Positions 54,101-64,000 of a DNA stretch of 64,000 bases are shown here, piece after piece (the stretch's first letter is position 1; each line of letters opens with the position of its first letter). The stretch is from assembly GCA_947652115.1 (NCBI GenBank), contig OX393572.1:14519362-14583361 (forward strand). Direction: 5' to 3'. The notes under the pieces are model-generated. The model was given only the letters and a program-made list of their open reading frames with translations. It searched no databases and had not been told where the DNA came from. Source of the DNA: Blastomussa wellsi. Lineage: Eukaryota > Cnidaria > Anthozoa > Scleractinia > Plerogyridae. The position numbers were made by a program, and so were the translations under genes.

Positions 54101-57100
54101 GTGAAGGGTTGATGCCACCATGGGGAGGATATTCCACATTTTCAGGACGACCTTTCCTTATAAAATGTACTACTCAAACAGCACTTGCTAGAGTTGTCAC
54201 CCCTTCCCCCCTCCCCCTCTCCCCCCCCATTACGATATATTTAATTACATACCCAGATCTCCTTGTCCGATGGGTAGTCAGCCATTCCCCCCAGCATGTT
54301 CCAGAATTCTCTCCCTTCTGCTGTATTATCGTCTTTCTTTTCCCTCAATATTTTGTCTTCACTTCGCCCGATATGCTGTACAAACTCTTTCGCTGCCTCC
54401 TTCTCGTCGCCAATGCTGCCTTTTCCCACCCAGATAAAGCAATGGCTAGGATCGTGCAACACGAACGCATCACTGCTGTTCAGTGATTGGGCTACTGCCA
54501 TAACCTGTCGTACGATACAAGCAAGTTAGGGACATATACGATAGGAACCGCGTAGCAAGTAAGTTGGACCGTTCAGTCGGGTAAACAAGTGACATTTGAT
54601 GACGAAATCCTGTGTCTGAAATGGGACTGAGCACATGGTGATTGACCTTGAAGTTGCTAAGCAACATGACGTGTTTGCTCGCGTGATTACTTTCGGTGTA
54701 TTCGTGAGTGCTGACATCAATAGACCTTTTTCATGTGGGTGTGTTTGTCACCCCATTACAGACATGTGACATTCCCTAGAGAATCGTTCTTGTGCGACAA
54801 TAGGCCATTTTACAGTTCTGTGCTTAGTTACCAAGCCTTTGAGTGGAATTGAGGCTGAAGGTGACCTTGCATAGATACAAACCCTCTTGCTTTTGATATG
54901 TAAATCATTTTGTTGTTATGCTAAATAGTTTCTGGTCTCTATCATGACAAGGTCATTCCGAGCCTCGCTTTCATACAGAGGCCTGGTTACATTTCACAGA
55001 ACTGTAAAATGGACTATTCTCAAGAGTACATCACAAGGTCCGTAATGGGGCAACAAACCGCCCACGTGAATAAGGTCTATTTTGGTTATAAAAATAAGTC
55101 GGAAACCCCTCAAGTGCCTTGATGAAGATTTGCCAAAATGTTCACAGCCCTCAGTTTTGTAACATTTTTCTTCCAACGTTGAAACCAGAAAAAGCGAGAA
55201 GACCGGACGCCAGGACAAAACAGGAGCATAGTGACGGGGTGGGTGACGGGAAGCGAGCCCCCTCCCCTCCTCGTTTCTCTTGCATTCCGGTTTGCATTCT
55301 TGAAATAATATTCGTACAAGTGCTCGCTACATTGGTTTACCTCAACAATCCTTTTGTTCTCTCCTGTGATGCGAACCTGAAGAAGATGTTTTTCTGAAGC
55401 AGTCCCCTCATTTTTCAAGTTTCTGAAGCCACTAGCATATCCACCCTACAAAAATACAATATCAAATCTCATCTGATTGTTGCTAATAGAGCTGTTCGGT
55501 AATCGAACTTAAAACAGCGTAATGGAACTCAATCAAACAATTGGGTTCAATCAGTTCAATAATTGAACACAATAGAACACGACCAAAAAATTTAAAATTC
55601 ATCCTAAATACGCTTATCGAACTAATCTTACTCGATCAAACCCAGTCAAACGCAATTTGACGTTTGATAGCTGAAAAGTTTGTGCGAGTTTGATTGCGTT
55701 CGATTACCAAACCCAATCGAGCCTAATCGCGTGATTGGGTTTGATTAACGATCAATCGAGCACTCGATTTGGTTCTGTTAGTAACGTCGGGTACTTTCAA
55801 TGTTTGTTTATGTTAGTGGCATGCCTGTGAATTAGCTGGTGCTTCTCATTAGATGCACTGTTGAGCGCTCGTGATAAACAAATCAGACTCCTGTTTCCTA
55901 ATTACCAATTGTCAATTTTGCCAGAAAGTGTTTGCCTCTGAAGGCTGGTCTTCACTAGCGACAGAGTCAGAGTCATAAGCGAAAGTGATCTAGTGAAAAC
56001 CAAACCCCTGAAGACATGAGCATAGTTCCGATTCTGCTTATGCCTCCACCGCTTAGCAATCTAGTGAAAAATCAGAGTTGCAAGCAGAAGTGGAAGATCA
56101 ACTTGCCTGCAAACTAAGATTGTGATTAGTTAATCCTTCTGCTTCTACTTATGACTTTGACAATGTAGTTTTCAGTATATCGTATATCGGAGACGTTAGC
56201 GGAATCAAAAGAAAATGGAACTGTTCTGATTCATCCGACTCCAATTCTGTTACGCTTATGACTTTGCTTACGACTCCGATTTAAGATTTTAACTAGGTTG
56301 TAAGCACTCTTACGACTCAGGTTATGACTCCGTCTTGAGTGCACATACTCTCCTAGATACACACCCACACCTTGAAGATTAATACTCGCCTGATAGATAA
56401 TTAGCTGGCGCTTAAAGATTAAAAAGAAATGTTCAGGTTCCTTTCCTTCACAAACTCGAACCTGCAAAATATACAACAGCAAAGATGATCACTGACTGGC
56501 AGGAGTTACCGGGACGTCATGGCTTTTGCATTTTGAAAAGTTTAGCCAACATAGTCATTCGTAATCCGTATCAGGTCTTCTCCATCCTGAACCATCCTTG
56601 TTCCTTTTTGGCTTAGCATCACCTCTTTGGTGCTTTTCGTTCTTTGTAAACTATTATTTTGAGGTTTCCTATATTTTAAGGGTAATTTAGTTCGTCGCAA
56701 AAAAATGACTCAAAACATAATGAAGTAGCTCCTTCAAATGTCCATTGCTTTGAGGAATGTTAACAGGTCACTTACAGAGTTTTTGATCTTATTCTCATAT
56801 CAAACTTGACGGACACCTGTTCAATAATTAATATAATTATTCACAGTCAATGTTTTAATCCCAGGAGGAAACCCATATATTTTTCTTTGTTTCAAATTTA
56901 ATCTTGTACGCTGACTGCCTTCTATGTAATGTTTCTTGGAATATAGTCGAACCTCCCTACAACCACAATCCTAAGAACACAATACACCCTGATTAATTTT
57001 ATGCTATTGTACTTGATTGGAAGCCTCAAGAAAGCGATCAGGGCCCAAGGGCTAACCCTAGTTCTTCCACAACCTCGCACTGATTACCTGAAGAGAAGTT

Positions 57101-60100
57101 TTTCATACAGTGGAGCTCAGTTGTGGAACAACTTACCCACAGAATTAAGACAAGCGAATTCCTTAAGCGAGTTTAAGACAAAATCTTGCTCAGTCAAGTT
57201 TATATCAGTGTATAGGACACATTTTGTAAGACCGATCATTCCCCTCCCAAATTAGCCACAAGTACAAGTTCCTAAGTGATGATGATAGAAATGTGATGAT
57301 TGAGGTGGTGATGATGATGGTGGTGGGGTGGTGATGATGATGATGGTGGTGGTGGTGATGATGATGGTGGTGGGGGTGGTGATGATGATGGTGGTGGGGG
57401 TGGTGGTGATGATGATGGTGGTGGGGGTGGTGATGACGATGGTGTTGGCACTGGTGGTGATGATGATGGTGGTGGGGGTGGTGATGACAATGGTATTGGC
57501 ACTGGTGGTGATGATGATGGTATTGGCACTGGTGGTGATGATGATGGTATTGGCACTGGTGGTGATGATGGTGGTGGGGGTGGTGATGACGATGGTATTG
57601 GCACTGGTGGTGATGATGATGGTGGTGGGGGTGGTGATGACGATGGTGTTGGCACTGGTGGTGATGATGATGGTGGTGGGGGTGGTGATGACGATGGTGT
57701 TGGCACTGGTGGTGATGATGATGGTGGGGGTGGTGATGACGATGGTATTGGCACTGGTGGTGATGATGATGGTGGTGGGGGTGGTGATGACGATGGTGTT
57801 GGCACTGGTGGTGATGATGATGGTGGGGGTGGTGATGACGATGGTATTGGCACTGGTGGTGATGATGATGGTGGTGGGGGTGGTGATGACGATGATGTTG
57901 GCACTGGTGGTAATGATGATGGTGGGGGTGGTGATGACGATGGTGGTGGCACTGGTGGTGATGATGATGGTGGTGATAACGATCATGGTGGGGGGTGATG
58001 ATGACGATGAAAGGACATATACTAACCTGTGTGGGTTCCCCACCAAACTTGTCATCAAAGGCAACAGCCTTGTGTGCAGCTACTCCTTGTTCATCTGCAG
58101 TACTATCATTTCCCTGGCAAAAAAGCAACAAAAGAAATCAAATCTCATGTCTCTTTACCCTATAATAAGACATTTAATTCACAGATCATGAAAATTACAC
58201 TTATGGAGCAGAATGAAGTGGCTACAGTGGTCTAACTGTTAGTGATTTAGACTCTTGATTGGTTGAGTCGAACAGGTGATGAGAGCCTGGGAGAATAGGG
58301 ATGAGAGGGGCTGGGGAGGAGGGAGAAGAGAGGGTGGGAAATGAGATTCCCAAGGAGAAATGAAACAGGAATCGAAACCTCTAGTGGGTCCCAACTTCAA
58401 TTTTAAGCCAATCAGATTCTTCAGATTTGACAAAGAATCCGTACACTGTGGACTTCTGTGAAGCCAGCCAGATGTCTAAATCCCTGGTGATCGTTTGCCC
58501 TGTTAGGTGGCAGGAGACACTAAGGAAGGGACAGGAACAGGGAATAAAAGGTCTGGGAAGTGGGAGATTAAGACACCACTCCCCCCCGCCCCCCCCCCCC
58601 CCCCCCCCCCGCTCCCAATCCTGATTGAGCAGGTTGGGTTTAAGTCTGACCAAGGTCCCTGTGTTGTTGCTCTCTCAGTCTCTCAGTCATGATCACAGTG
58701 CCTCTCAACATAGGTAAGTTACATGGTTGGGGGCGGGGGGGGGGGGGGGGGGGGCAGTGTGATCGACAAGATGCTTATGAAACCAGCCTAAAGGACAACT
58801 AATCTTGACTTCTTTTCCCAAAGCAAAGGATTAATATCAGAGTCTGTATGTGCTATATGGTCTTAGTTGGTTCCCAAAAATATCAATACCCACTGGATAT
58901 TAGGGGAGGGGTGGGGGGAATGTTTTGTGTCAATAGAAACAAAACCAACAGGGAATGGCCTACAACAACACATGTGCTCAATATGGCTGTGAGATGTGTG
59001 AAGCACAGTAACCTAATGGCTAGTGTATGGGACTCTAGATTCAACAGCACTATCTCAGACCTGTTTGAGACCTGGTTGGGGATATCATATTAGGGAGCTT
59101 TAGCAATAACGACGGCCACAGCAAGAACCACGCCTGGTTCAAATTAATTGCCTTAATGTATTCAGTGCATCTTTTGCCTTCAAACATACATCTTGTATAA
59201 AATGTAAGCACTGGGTTTATTTTCAAACAGAAAAAAAGAAATTTAGCAGTCCAGGTTCGTGTTCTCCAGAGTACTCAGAAGTTGGTCATTTCACATTGTT
59301 GTTTTGAAGAGGATGGCAGAGAAATGTACAAAGAATTGTAACACACGTGCAGAGCTATTGTACTGCTCCTTAAATCTTTTATTTAGCGATGTTCTTGTTG
59401 ACGTTGCTGTCATGGTTTGCTTAAGCTCCCTAATGTGTTCTTGGGCAAGACTCTACTCTCACGATGCCTCTCACTACTCAGGAGTATAAATGGGAACCAG
59501 TGAAATGTTGGGGCAACTTGACAGAATGATGGAGAGTAACCCACAATGGACTCGCATCTCATCCAGGGCGAGTGGCAAGACTCTGAGCTGCTTGATGCTT
59601 CATAACTGGAATTAAATACGGAAAGCTACTGATATCAGATATTCAAATGACTTACCAGCCAAAAGTAGATGCAATGACGTTCCCGGCTGTTCTTAAGGTA
59701 AGTATAAAGAATTACGTAACTGTCACCGGAGTAAAACACCCCATGAGATTTAGCTGGAAGTTCTTCTAACTCAAAGCCTTTTACTCGGAAAACCTGCACT
59801 GTACCCGAGCCATCATCAATAAGAGTGCTGGTCAATGAAGCTCGTCTTTCGTGCATAGATTTCACTTCAAATTTTGGCCTTTGGTCCAGTTGTTCTATGT
59901 AAACAAGTTATATAAATTAAAATAATGCTGTGAATTATCACTTTAAGTGGGGAGAACCCTAACTACAAAATGGTTGGTATGGATGACTTCTAACCATCAT
60001 ATATTGGGTTTCCTTTCAATCCTGGCATTAGTTTGTTGCCATGCTTGTTGTAGTGGATGCTGTTTTCACTTTTGGTAGCTGTGACCATATTTGGAAAGTC

Positions 60101-63100
60101 ATGTGACCAGAACACAAAAATGATACAAACTTACACAGCTTACAACTTTCTCTTTCTGGATAGAGTGCATTGAGATGTTAGTATTTGTTACGATTTGCAC
60201 TAGGTGAAAAGCTACGACATCAAAAAATTCTTGTTTTGGTTTCATTGGAGAAAGATGTAAAATGTGCGATTTTTTAGCATTTTTGTGTTCTGGTCATGGG
60301 ACTTTCCAAATATGGTTATAGATTCAAGTATTCAAGATGGCAGAACGAAGTGAGCGATCCTCTGAAGACCCTAAAGACTCTCCTCTTCTTTTAATTAAAA
60401 ACATTTTTGTAAATCTCCCTATTTGGGACCCAAATCTCAAGATTTTTTCGGCTAAATATTTGAGACCTCAATATTTGGGAGTTTAGATGATGGAAGGTCT
60501 GCTTTCTACACCTTCATGATCTCGTACCTCTAGTAGCAATGCCTCTTCCCGCTTGGTAAGTCTGTGTCTTTCCAAAAGGCACAGTGGTTTCCCAATCACA
60601 GAAATATTGTTTGAATTCTGTTGACTCAAGTTCTTCTTTAATGACTTTCACAGGAGTGTTGGGATTCAGCTGTCTGGCAGATAGAAATCCCTTAAAAAGA
60701 AAGTTCAATTCTATGAATTAGAGACATCCTGAACTTCCAAATTTTGACCATGTTTGTGATTTATTCATTTAACCTAGTTTGTATTTCTGTTACTGAAAAG
60801 CCACTTGGGGGAGTTAGAAATAAAGTATGTATGGGGGTGGCAAATTGCTACTGGGCAACACTGCTTTTAACGGAATTTGTCACATTTTTGCTTGGGCATT
60901 CACAAAAGGTAAAGAACATTTTTTTTTTCGATCACATTTCTGAACATCTCTGTGAATATTTCAAGGTCATGCAATCATCCTGAATACTCTGATCTGCGTA
61001 CCACTGGAAAGACCATTTCCTCGTGAAGACCTTGATAATCACTAGTGCCTTTTTTTGGTCACATATGGAGTCAGACAAAGGCTTATGCTCATCACAGGAA
61101 GTTTAGGGCATTTCAGGTGACAAATTGGGTCAAGGTTCAAATTGTCACTCACTTCGGCATCCTTAATAGCTTGATTTCTTTCACTCCGAGTTGACTTCTT
61201 CCCTTGCCATACATAAATGCCCTGACCGGTCTCGAGTATAAAAGAATCCTGCAACAGATACAAATATTTTAGTCAAAATATCACTCTCATATTGAAGTGT
61301 CTTGATCAAAACCAGCTGCCTAAGAGGCTCTGAAGAGGAAGTTTAAGAAGATTGTTAAATCATGAAGTAAAGACTGCAATGCAGGTATTTTGATGGGCTT
61401 TTGCTTGCATACTTGGCCTTGAAGTTGCAAATGCTGAGGGTTACAACATAGAACAATGGCAGAGAGAGGGTCAACCACACTCCCACTACCTAGGATTGGA
61501 CCAGGCTTGACATTAAGGATTAAAACTGTGTCACAGATTTTTAGCCCTCAGAACATGGTTGCCAAATTAAAAACAGGCAACTTAAAACAGCAAAGGAACA
61601 TTTAAATAATGTTCACAGCAAATGCCAAAACAATGTGAACTAGAATTGAAGATTACAAAACAGATTGCAAGTATAGGTTTGCTAACATTAAGTTCATAAT
61701 GAACAAGTATTTGGCAAAGGTTAATGAAATAAACTAAAAGTCTGCCACAATATAGTCCCTTTAAGCCAAAGAGAACTTTCCACATAAACAACTTACATCA
61801 GAATCTAAATCTTCTCGCCTCAGAGGTTTGCCACCTGTCTCTTTCATTGTAATATTTCCACTAGAATCCTCTTTAACCCTGAAAATCACATCACACAACC
61901 ACAGTTCTGAAATTAGTAATTCTATGACAGCTTTGGTGGTTTTGACTTTTAACACCATCATGCCAGTTGTATGTGGTTACTTACAGCTGAAATAAGGGTG
62001 TTTTGACACAATGTCCTTGCTATAAATTATGTAATCCAATTTTCATTCAAAAACCGTTAAGCATAATTAAAAAATAAAACCATTGACCACAACAAAACAC
62101 TAAAAAACATTAAGCTTTTTGTGAAACATATGTTTCATGTTAGAGAAGCATATGCTCGCAAAGATTCTGATTCGGTAAATTATTATAAGAAATGTTGTTG
62201 CTGAATAATAGGGTCCACGTAACTGTACATTTATAAATAGTGCGACAGGGGGGATGGGTGGTAGCCTAACGGTTAGTACACTGAACTAAAAATTGAACGA
62301 TCCAGGTTCAACCTCGGCCAGGGTCATCGCTTTATGTTTTTGGGTAAGAATCTTTACAGCACCTGTCTTAACCCAGGAGTGTAAATGGGGACTGGCGAAT
62401 TGTTGGCTCGACCTCACAGAATGCTGGGAGTAACTTGTTGTGGACAGCATTATAGATGTATGGGCACCTTTGGACTGTGTGGGGGGGAAAGGTTTGCAGA
62501 CCCCCCCCCCCATGCCCCTGAGATTTCAACCAGGGAGAGTGGAAATACTCCAGGCCACTGCATACTACAAAAACCAGAGTTAAGCAATGGGTGCTATGAA
62601 ACAGTTGGGCGTAAAAAGGTTTTCGTTCTACTTTACCTGTATAAATTGAGACTGATGCGTGCATCATGGTCTTGGTCACTTTCTCCTTCCTTGGTAATTG
62701 GAACAATGCGTTTGTTTCCAGTCATTTCGTAAAAGAAATCTTCTTCTTCTTCAGTTGTTCCTACATGTGTGTCAAATCACATGTCATTGCATAAGTTAAA
62801 TAGCAAAATGAGAAAGAATAAAAAATATGTTCAACCTTATTCTTGTAAGCTTGTGCTTTCTTTCATAATCACTGTGCTGCAAAGTGGCAAGCATTAGAAA
62901 AGCAAACTGTTCATTCTTTTATGCTCATATGGTGAATTCCCAGTAAGGGCAATGCAAGAAGAATAAGTGTGTTTGTCGTTATGTTTCTTCTTGTGCTTTT
63001 GTCACTGCTGCAAGTTTGGGAACAGGTTTGAGAAATCAAGATTCCACTGCATTAAATTTTGAAGCAGCCGTTGAAAAATCATTCTAATACAAGACACTTA

Positions 63101-64000
63101 CCAACAACAATCACACGAGCTAGTCCAGCCCGCTCTTCATCTCTTAACTCCCGTGCATATTTTATAGCCTGTCATTTAAAAACAAAGAGATAACTAAAGA
63201 AAATAATTATCAGCATCATTTTTCCATCAATCATCACCATCTTCACCATCAATCATCGTCATCATGGAGTCATGAAATAGAACAGTTGGATCCCTTAAGC
63301 CACCTGTTTCTGCTTGGGATCAGGCAAAACTATGGGCTGGCCAGAACATCTATGTCCATGCAAAGTTGATGGAAAAATAATCACAATGCTTAACGTCTTG
63401 TAATTGGCAAATGAACACATGGGTGCCCAATTGGGGGGGGGGAGGGGGGGGGGCTACTTTGAAAAATTTTGATGGGGAGTCATGCTCAATCCTGGAAATG
63501 TGGACCATTACCAAAAATAAGGGGGCCTGCCCTCGGCCCCTCCCCACTGCTTTCAACTGTCCAATCACAACTTTTCGTAATTATGCACCTGTTTGTGGGC
63601 AACTGTACCATACATGTGCACTGATGGCTTTTTTGCCTGTACTGGTCTTAATGCTTTATACAACAGATCACCGATCATAGTGACCAACACTGATTATCAA
63701 AAACTTACATTAAACCTCTCGTTTTTATTGCTCTCCTTCCCAAGCCATACACAAATTTTTCTTCCCGAGTCAAGAACAAAGCAGTCTCCATTGTTAAGGG
63801 AGTCGACACTTAGTGGCACCTTACAGACAAAAAAATATTTTAAAAATAAGATATTTCATTTAGTAGATAATTTCATTTACTAGATAATTTTGCAAACAAC
63901 TCACCTGTGAAGCATAAACTTTACGTTTTCCTTTCACTCTTATCAATGCCTTTACAAACTTTTTCTTCCCTTCCTTGAATGCCGATGCATGGCCACCGTC
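51049..64000 (-). CDS. Villin-type actin-binding protein, 16 exons, 5' end beyond the window
   Basis: Exons in transcript order: 64000-63905, 63819-63709, 63168-63102, 62760-62637, 61878-61797, 61248-61153, 60690-60528, 59894-59656, 58113-58027, 56461-56390, 55445-55341, 54504-54253, 53842-53633, 53107-52907, 51931-51830, 51162-51049. Together they give 706 residues with all phases consistent. The product aligns with animal villin from the end of gelsolin repeat 1 through repeat 6 and the C-terminal headpiece; about 125 N-terminal residues are missing. Diagnostic words are LDSGRKICVWLGKES (repeat 2), GQGIYVWQGKKS (repeat 3), DDGSGTVQVFRVKG (start of repeat 4), EDLEEDDVMILDAW (repeat 6) and the headpiece end WKKNQAKKEHDLF. 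Villins bundle, cap and sever actin filaments under calcium control, typically in microvilli. Intron 10 uses a GC donor. Confidence 0.95.
51345..51545 (+). repeat. CCAAT-rich interspersed repeat, copy 4
   Basis: It has GGTGATTGGTTAAAAAACTC, ATCCAAAACCAATCGTGACT and TGTGATTGGCTAC, in the same orientation as 47397-47662. It lies in the last villin intron. Confidence 0.6.
52554..52794 (-). mobile_element. Solo Penelope-element end with 11-bp target duplication
   Basis: The insert is bounded by TCGTGTTTAGA at 52543-52553 and again at 52795-52805. On the minus strand it reads the PLE 3' tail as at 5520-5715 (CTCCATCTTTCTG, CACACGACCCACAATTCCTT, the hammerhead-like motif, ATCAACCCAGTTGAT) and ends with the words also found at 5895-5935 (CCACCGACGCAGCACCACAG). 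It has no coding sequence. Confidence 0.87.
52660..52707 (-). ncRNA. Hammerhead-ribozyme-like motif (copy E)
   Basis: Minus strand: helix I GATTC with GAATC, CCGACGA, A, GGGC/GCTC stem II, GAAAT, GTC. It differs from copy A by one base in stem III (T for C). The layout is that of the small PLE-associated hammerhead variants. Confidence 0.55.
53121..53510. repeat. Three tandem units of about 130 bases
   Basis: Each unit starts TTTTGTAGAACAG and continues CAAATGACAGGAACNNATTA, GCGAGGATGGAAA and ATGGACAAACTT. Units begin at 53121, 53266 and 53392. They lie in the villin intron between the exons at 53633 and 53107. Confidence 0.85.
53888..54055 (-). mobile_element. tRNA-derived SINE, head and first body part
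   Basis: Minus strand: A-box-like GTGGCCTTATAGTTAGTGTG, B box GGTTCGAGAC, then AAGACACTCTACTCTCACTG and GGTGTATAAATGGGTACCGG. It lies between two villin exons. Confidence 0.75.
54719..55082. mobile_element. Two nested inverted-repeat elements
   Basis: The outer arms are AATAGACCTTTTTCATGTGG...CACCCCATTAC and GTAATGGGGCAACAAACCG...CACGTGAATAAGGTCTATT. Inside, at 54799-55018, lies a second pair: AATAGGCCATTTTACAGTTC and GAACTGTAAAATGGACTATT, with GTTACCAAGCCT / AGGCCTGGTTAC further in. One element appears to have inserted into the other or into a near-identical relative. Confidence 0.78.
55490..55780. repeat. Interspersed repeat with TCGATTA / AATTGAAC words
   Basis: Both halves contain GGTAATCGAACTT / GCGTTCGATTACC and ATTGGGTTCAATCA / TGATTGGGTTTGATTA. 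The pattern suggests a diverged foldback element in a villin intron. Confidence 0.5.
55944..56335. repeat. Inverted-repeat element with ACTCCGA words
   Basis: The left part has TCTTCACTAGCGACAGAGTC and AGAGTCATAAGCG; the right part has CTTATGACTTTGCTTACGAC, TCTTACGACTCAGG and GACTCCGTC. It resembles a diverged hAT-type MITE lying between villin exons. Confidence 0.5.
56390..56461 (-). other. Villin exon 10, followed by a GC-AG intron
   Basis: The exon codes 24 residues (VRVCEGKEPEHFFLIFKRQL, then IIYQ). The next base pair on the minus strand is GC (CAG|GCGAGT), not GT, while the acceptor at 55446 is a normal TGTAG. Only this boundary joins IIYQ to GGYASG, as in the family. Confidence 0.85.
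56555..56740 (+). repeat. Interspersed repeat family R (copy 3 of 3)
   Basis: GTCTTCTCCATCCTGAACC, TTAGCATCACCTCTTTGGTG and TTTTAAGGGTAATTTAGTTC match 23890-24075. It is in a villin intron, while its relative is in a nup160 intron. Confidence 0.6.
57010..57255 (+). mobile_element. 3' end of a LINE (CR1/L2-like)
   Basis: The frame reads LPQPRTDYLKRSFSYSGAQ, then LWNNLPTELRQANSLSEFK before a stop. This is the conserved C-terminal tail of CR1/L2-like LINE reverse-transcriptase proteins (SFSYSGA-LWN-LP--LR---SL--FK). It is 5'-truncated and antisense to villin. Confidence 0.72.
57296..58010. repeat. Minisatellite of 51/48-bp GGT/GAT units
   Basis: The repeating block is GGCACTGGTGGTGATGATG, ATGGTGGTGGGGGTGG, TGATGACGATGGTGTT (51 bases, or 48 when one GGT is missing), with about ten units and a more degenerate GGT/GAT start. 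Because unit lengths are multiples of three, several frames stay open on both strands, giving spurious His-, Val/Met- or Pro/Ser-rich frames. It lies in villin intron 9 and comes within about 16 bases of the 5' splice site at 58027. Confidence 0.93.
58581..58610. repeat. Poly-C tract
   Basis: A C run interrupted once by G, in a villin intron. A poly-G run lies about 125 bases further at 58735-58754. Confidence 0.85.
59091..59432. mobile_element. MITE with TAGGGAG termini, copy 2
   Basis: TAGGGAGCTTTAGCAATAAC at the left and GTTTGCTTAAGCTCCCTA at the right are inverted. The interior shares TCATTTCACATTGTTGTTTT and GAAATGTACAAA with 26267-26641. Confidence 0.8.
59435..59600 (+). mobile_element. 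SINE body fragment
   Basis: TCTTGGGCAAGACTCTACTC, CAGGAGTATAAATGGGAACC and GGAGAGTAACCCACAATGG belong to the tRNA-derived SINE group. The head is lost. Confidence 0.6.
62245..62450 (+). mobile_element. tRNA-derived SINE copy
   Basis: The A-box region GGTAGCCTAACGGTTAGTAC and the B box AGGTTCAACCTC are followed by TTTTTGGGTAAGAATCTTTA, GAGTGTAAATGGGGACTGGC and the body end. It lies in a villin intron. Confidence 0.7.

Noticed and set aside
57205..58191. Long frames of up to 308 codons on both strands with His-rich, Pro/Ser-rich and Val/Met-rich translations
   Set aside because: They are by-products of the 51/48-bp minisatellite whose unit is a multiple of three; the region is an intron of villin.

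Overview
The window is a gene-sparse, AT-rich piece of an animal nuclear genome. Genes are split into many short exons with GT-AG introns, the bilaterian-type genes nup160 and villin are intact, and the intergenic space and introns are full of small inverted-repeat elements, tRNA-derived SINEs and Penelope-like element (PLE) remnants. The style of the GPCR cluster and of the repeats suggests an anthozoan cnidarian, most likely a stony coral. This is inference; no species-specific marker was seen.

Layout. (1) 1-9760, plus strand: a tandem array of single-exon class A GPCR genes. Three copies are intact (1321-2244, 6047-6970, 8830-9744), two are broken (about 139-700 and 2892-3480) and one is a leader relic (8521-8760). 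The array is duplicated together with its flanks and has been hit twice by PLEs. (2) 10100-36601, minus strand: 31 coding exons of nup160 (Y-complex nucleoporin), whose splice phases I checked exon by exon. The last roughly 200 codons are not found, so the GPCR array may lie inside or beyond its 3' part. (3) 36602-40991: no gene recognised. (4) 40992-42665, minus strand: a bHLH transcription factor gene of two exons with a TATA-like box and an E-box upstream. (5) 42666-51048: no gene recognised, several repeats. (6) 51049-64000, minus strand: 16 exons of a villin-type actin-binding protein, from the first gelsolin repeat to the headpiece. The 5' end lies beyond the window.

The genes do not form an operon or an obvious pathway: chemosensory or neuromodulator-type receptors, a nuclear pore scaffold, a developmental transcription factor and an actin-bundling protein are simply neighbours. 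The most unusual signals are the repeated hammerhead-ribozyme-like motifs of Penelope-element type. Two lie in sense orientation within nup160 introns. One copy sits in a PLE end nested inside a MITE with an 11-bp target-site duplication, and another degenerate copy sits in a PLE end flanked by a 14-bp duplication upstream of a GPCR.
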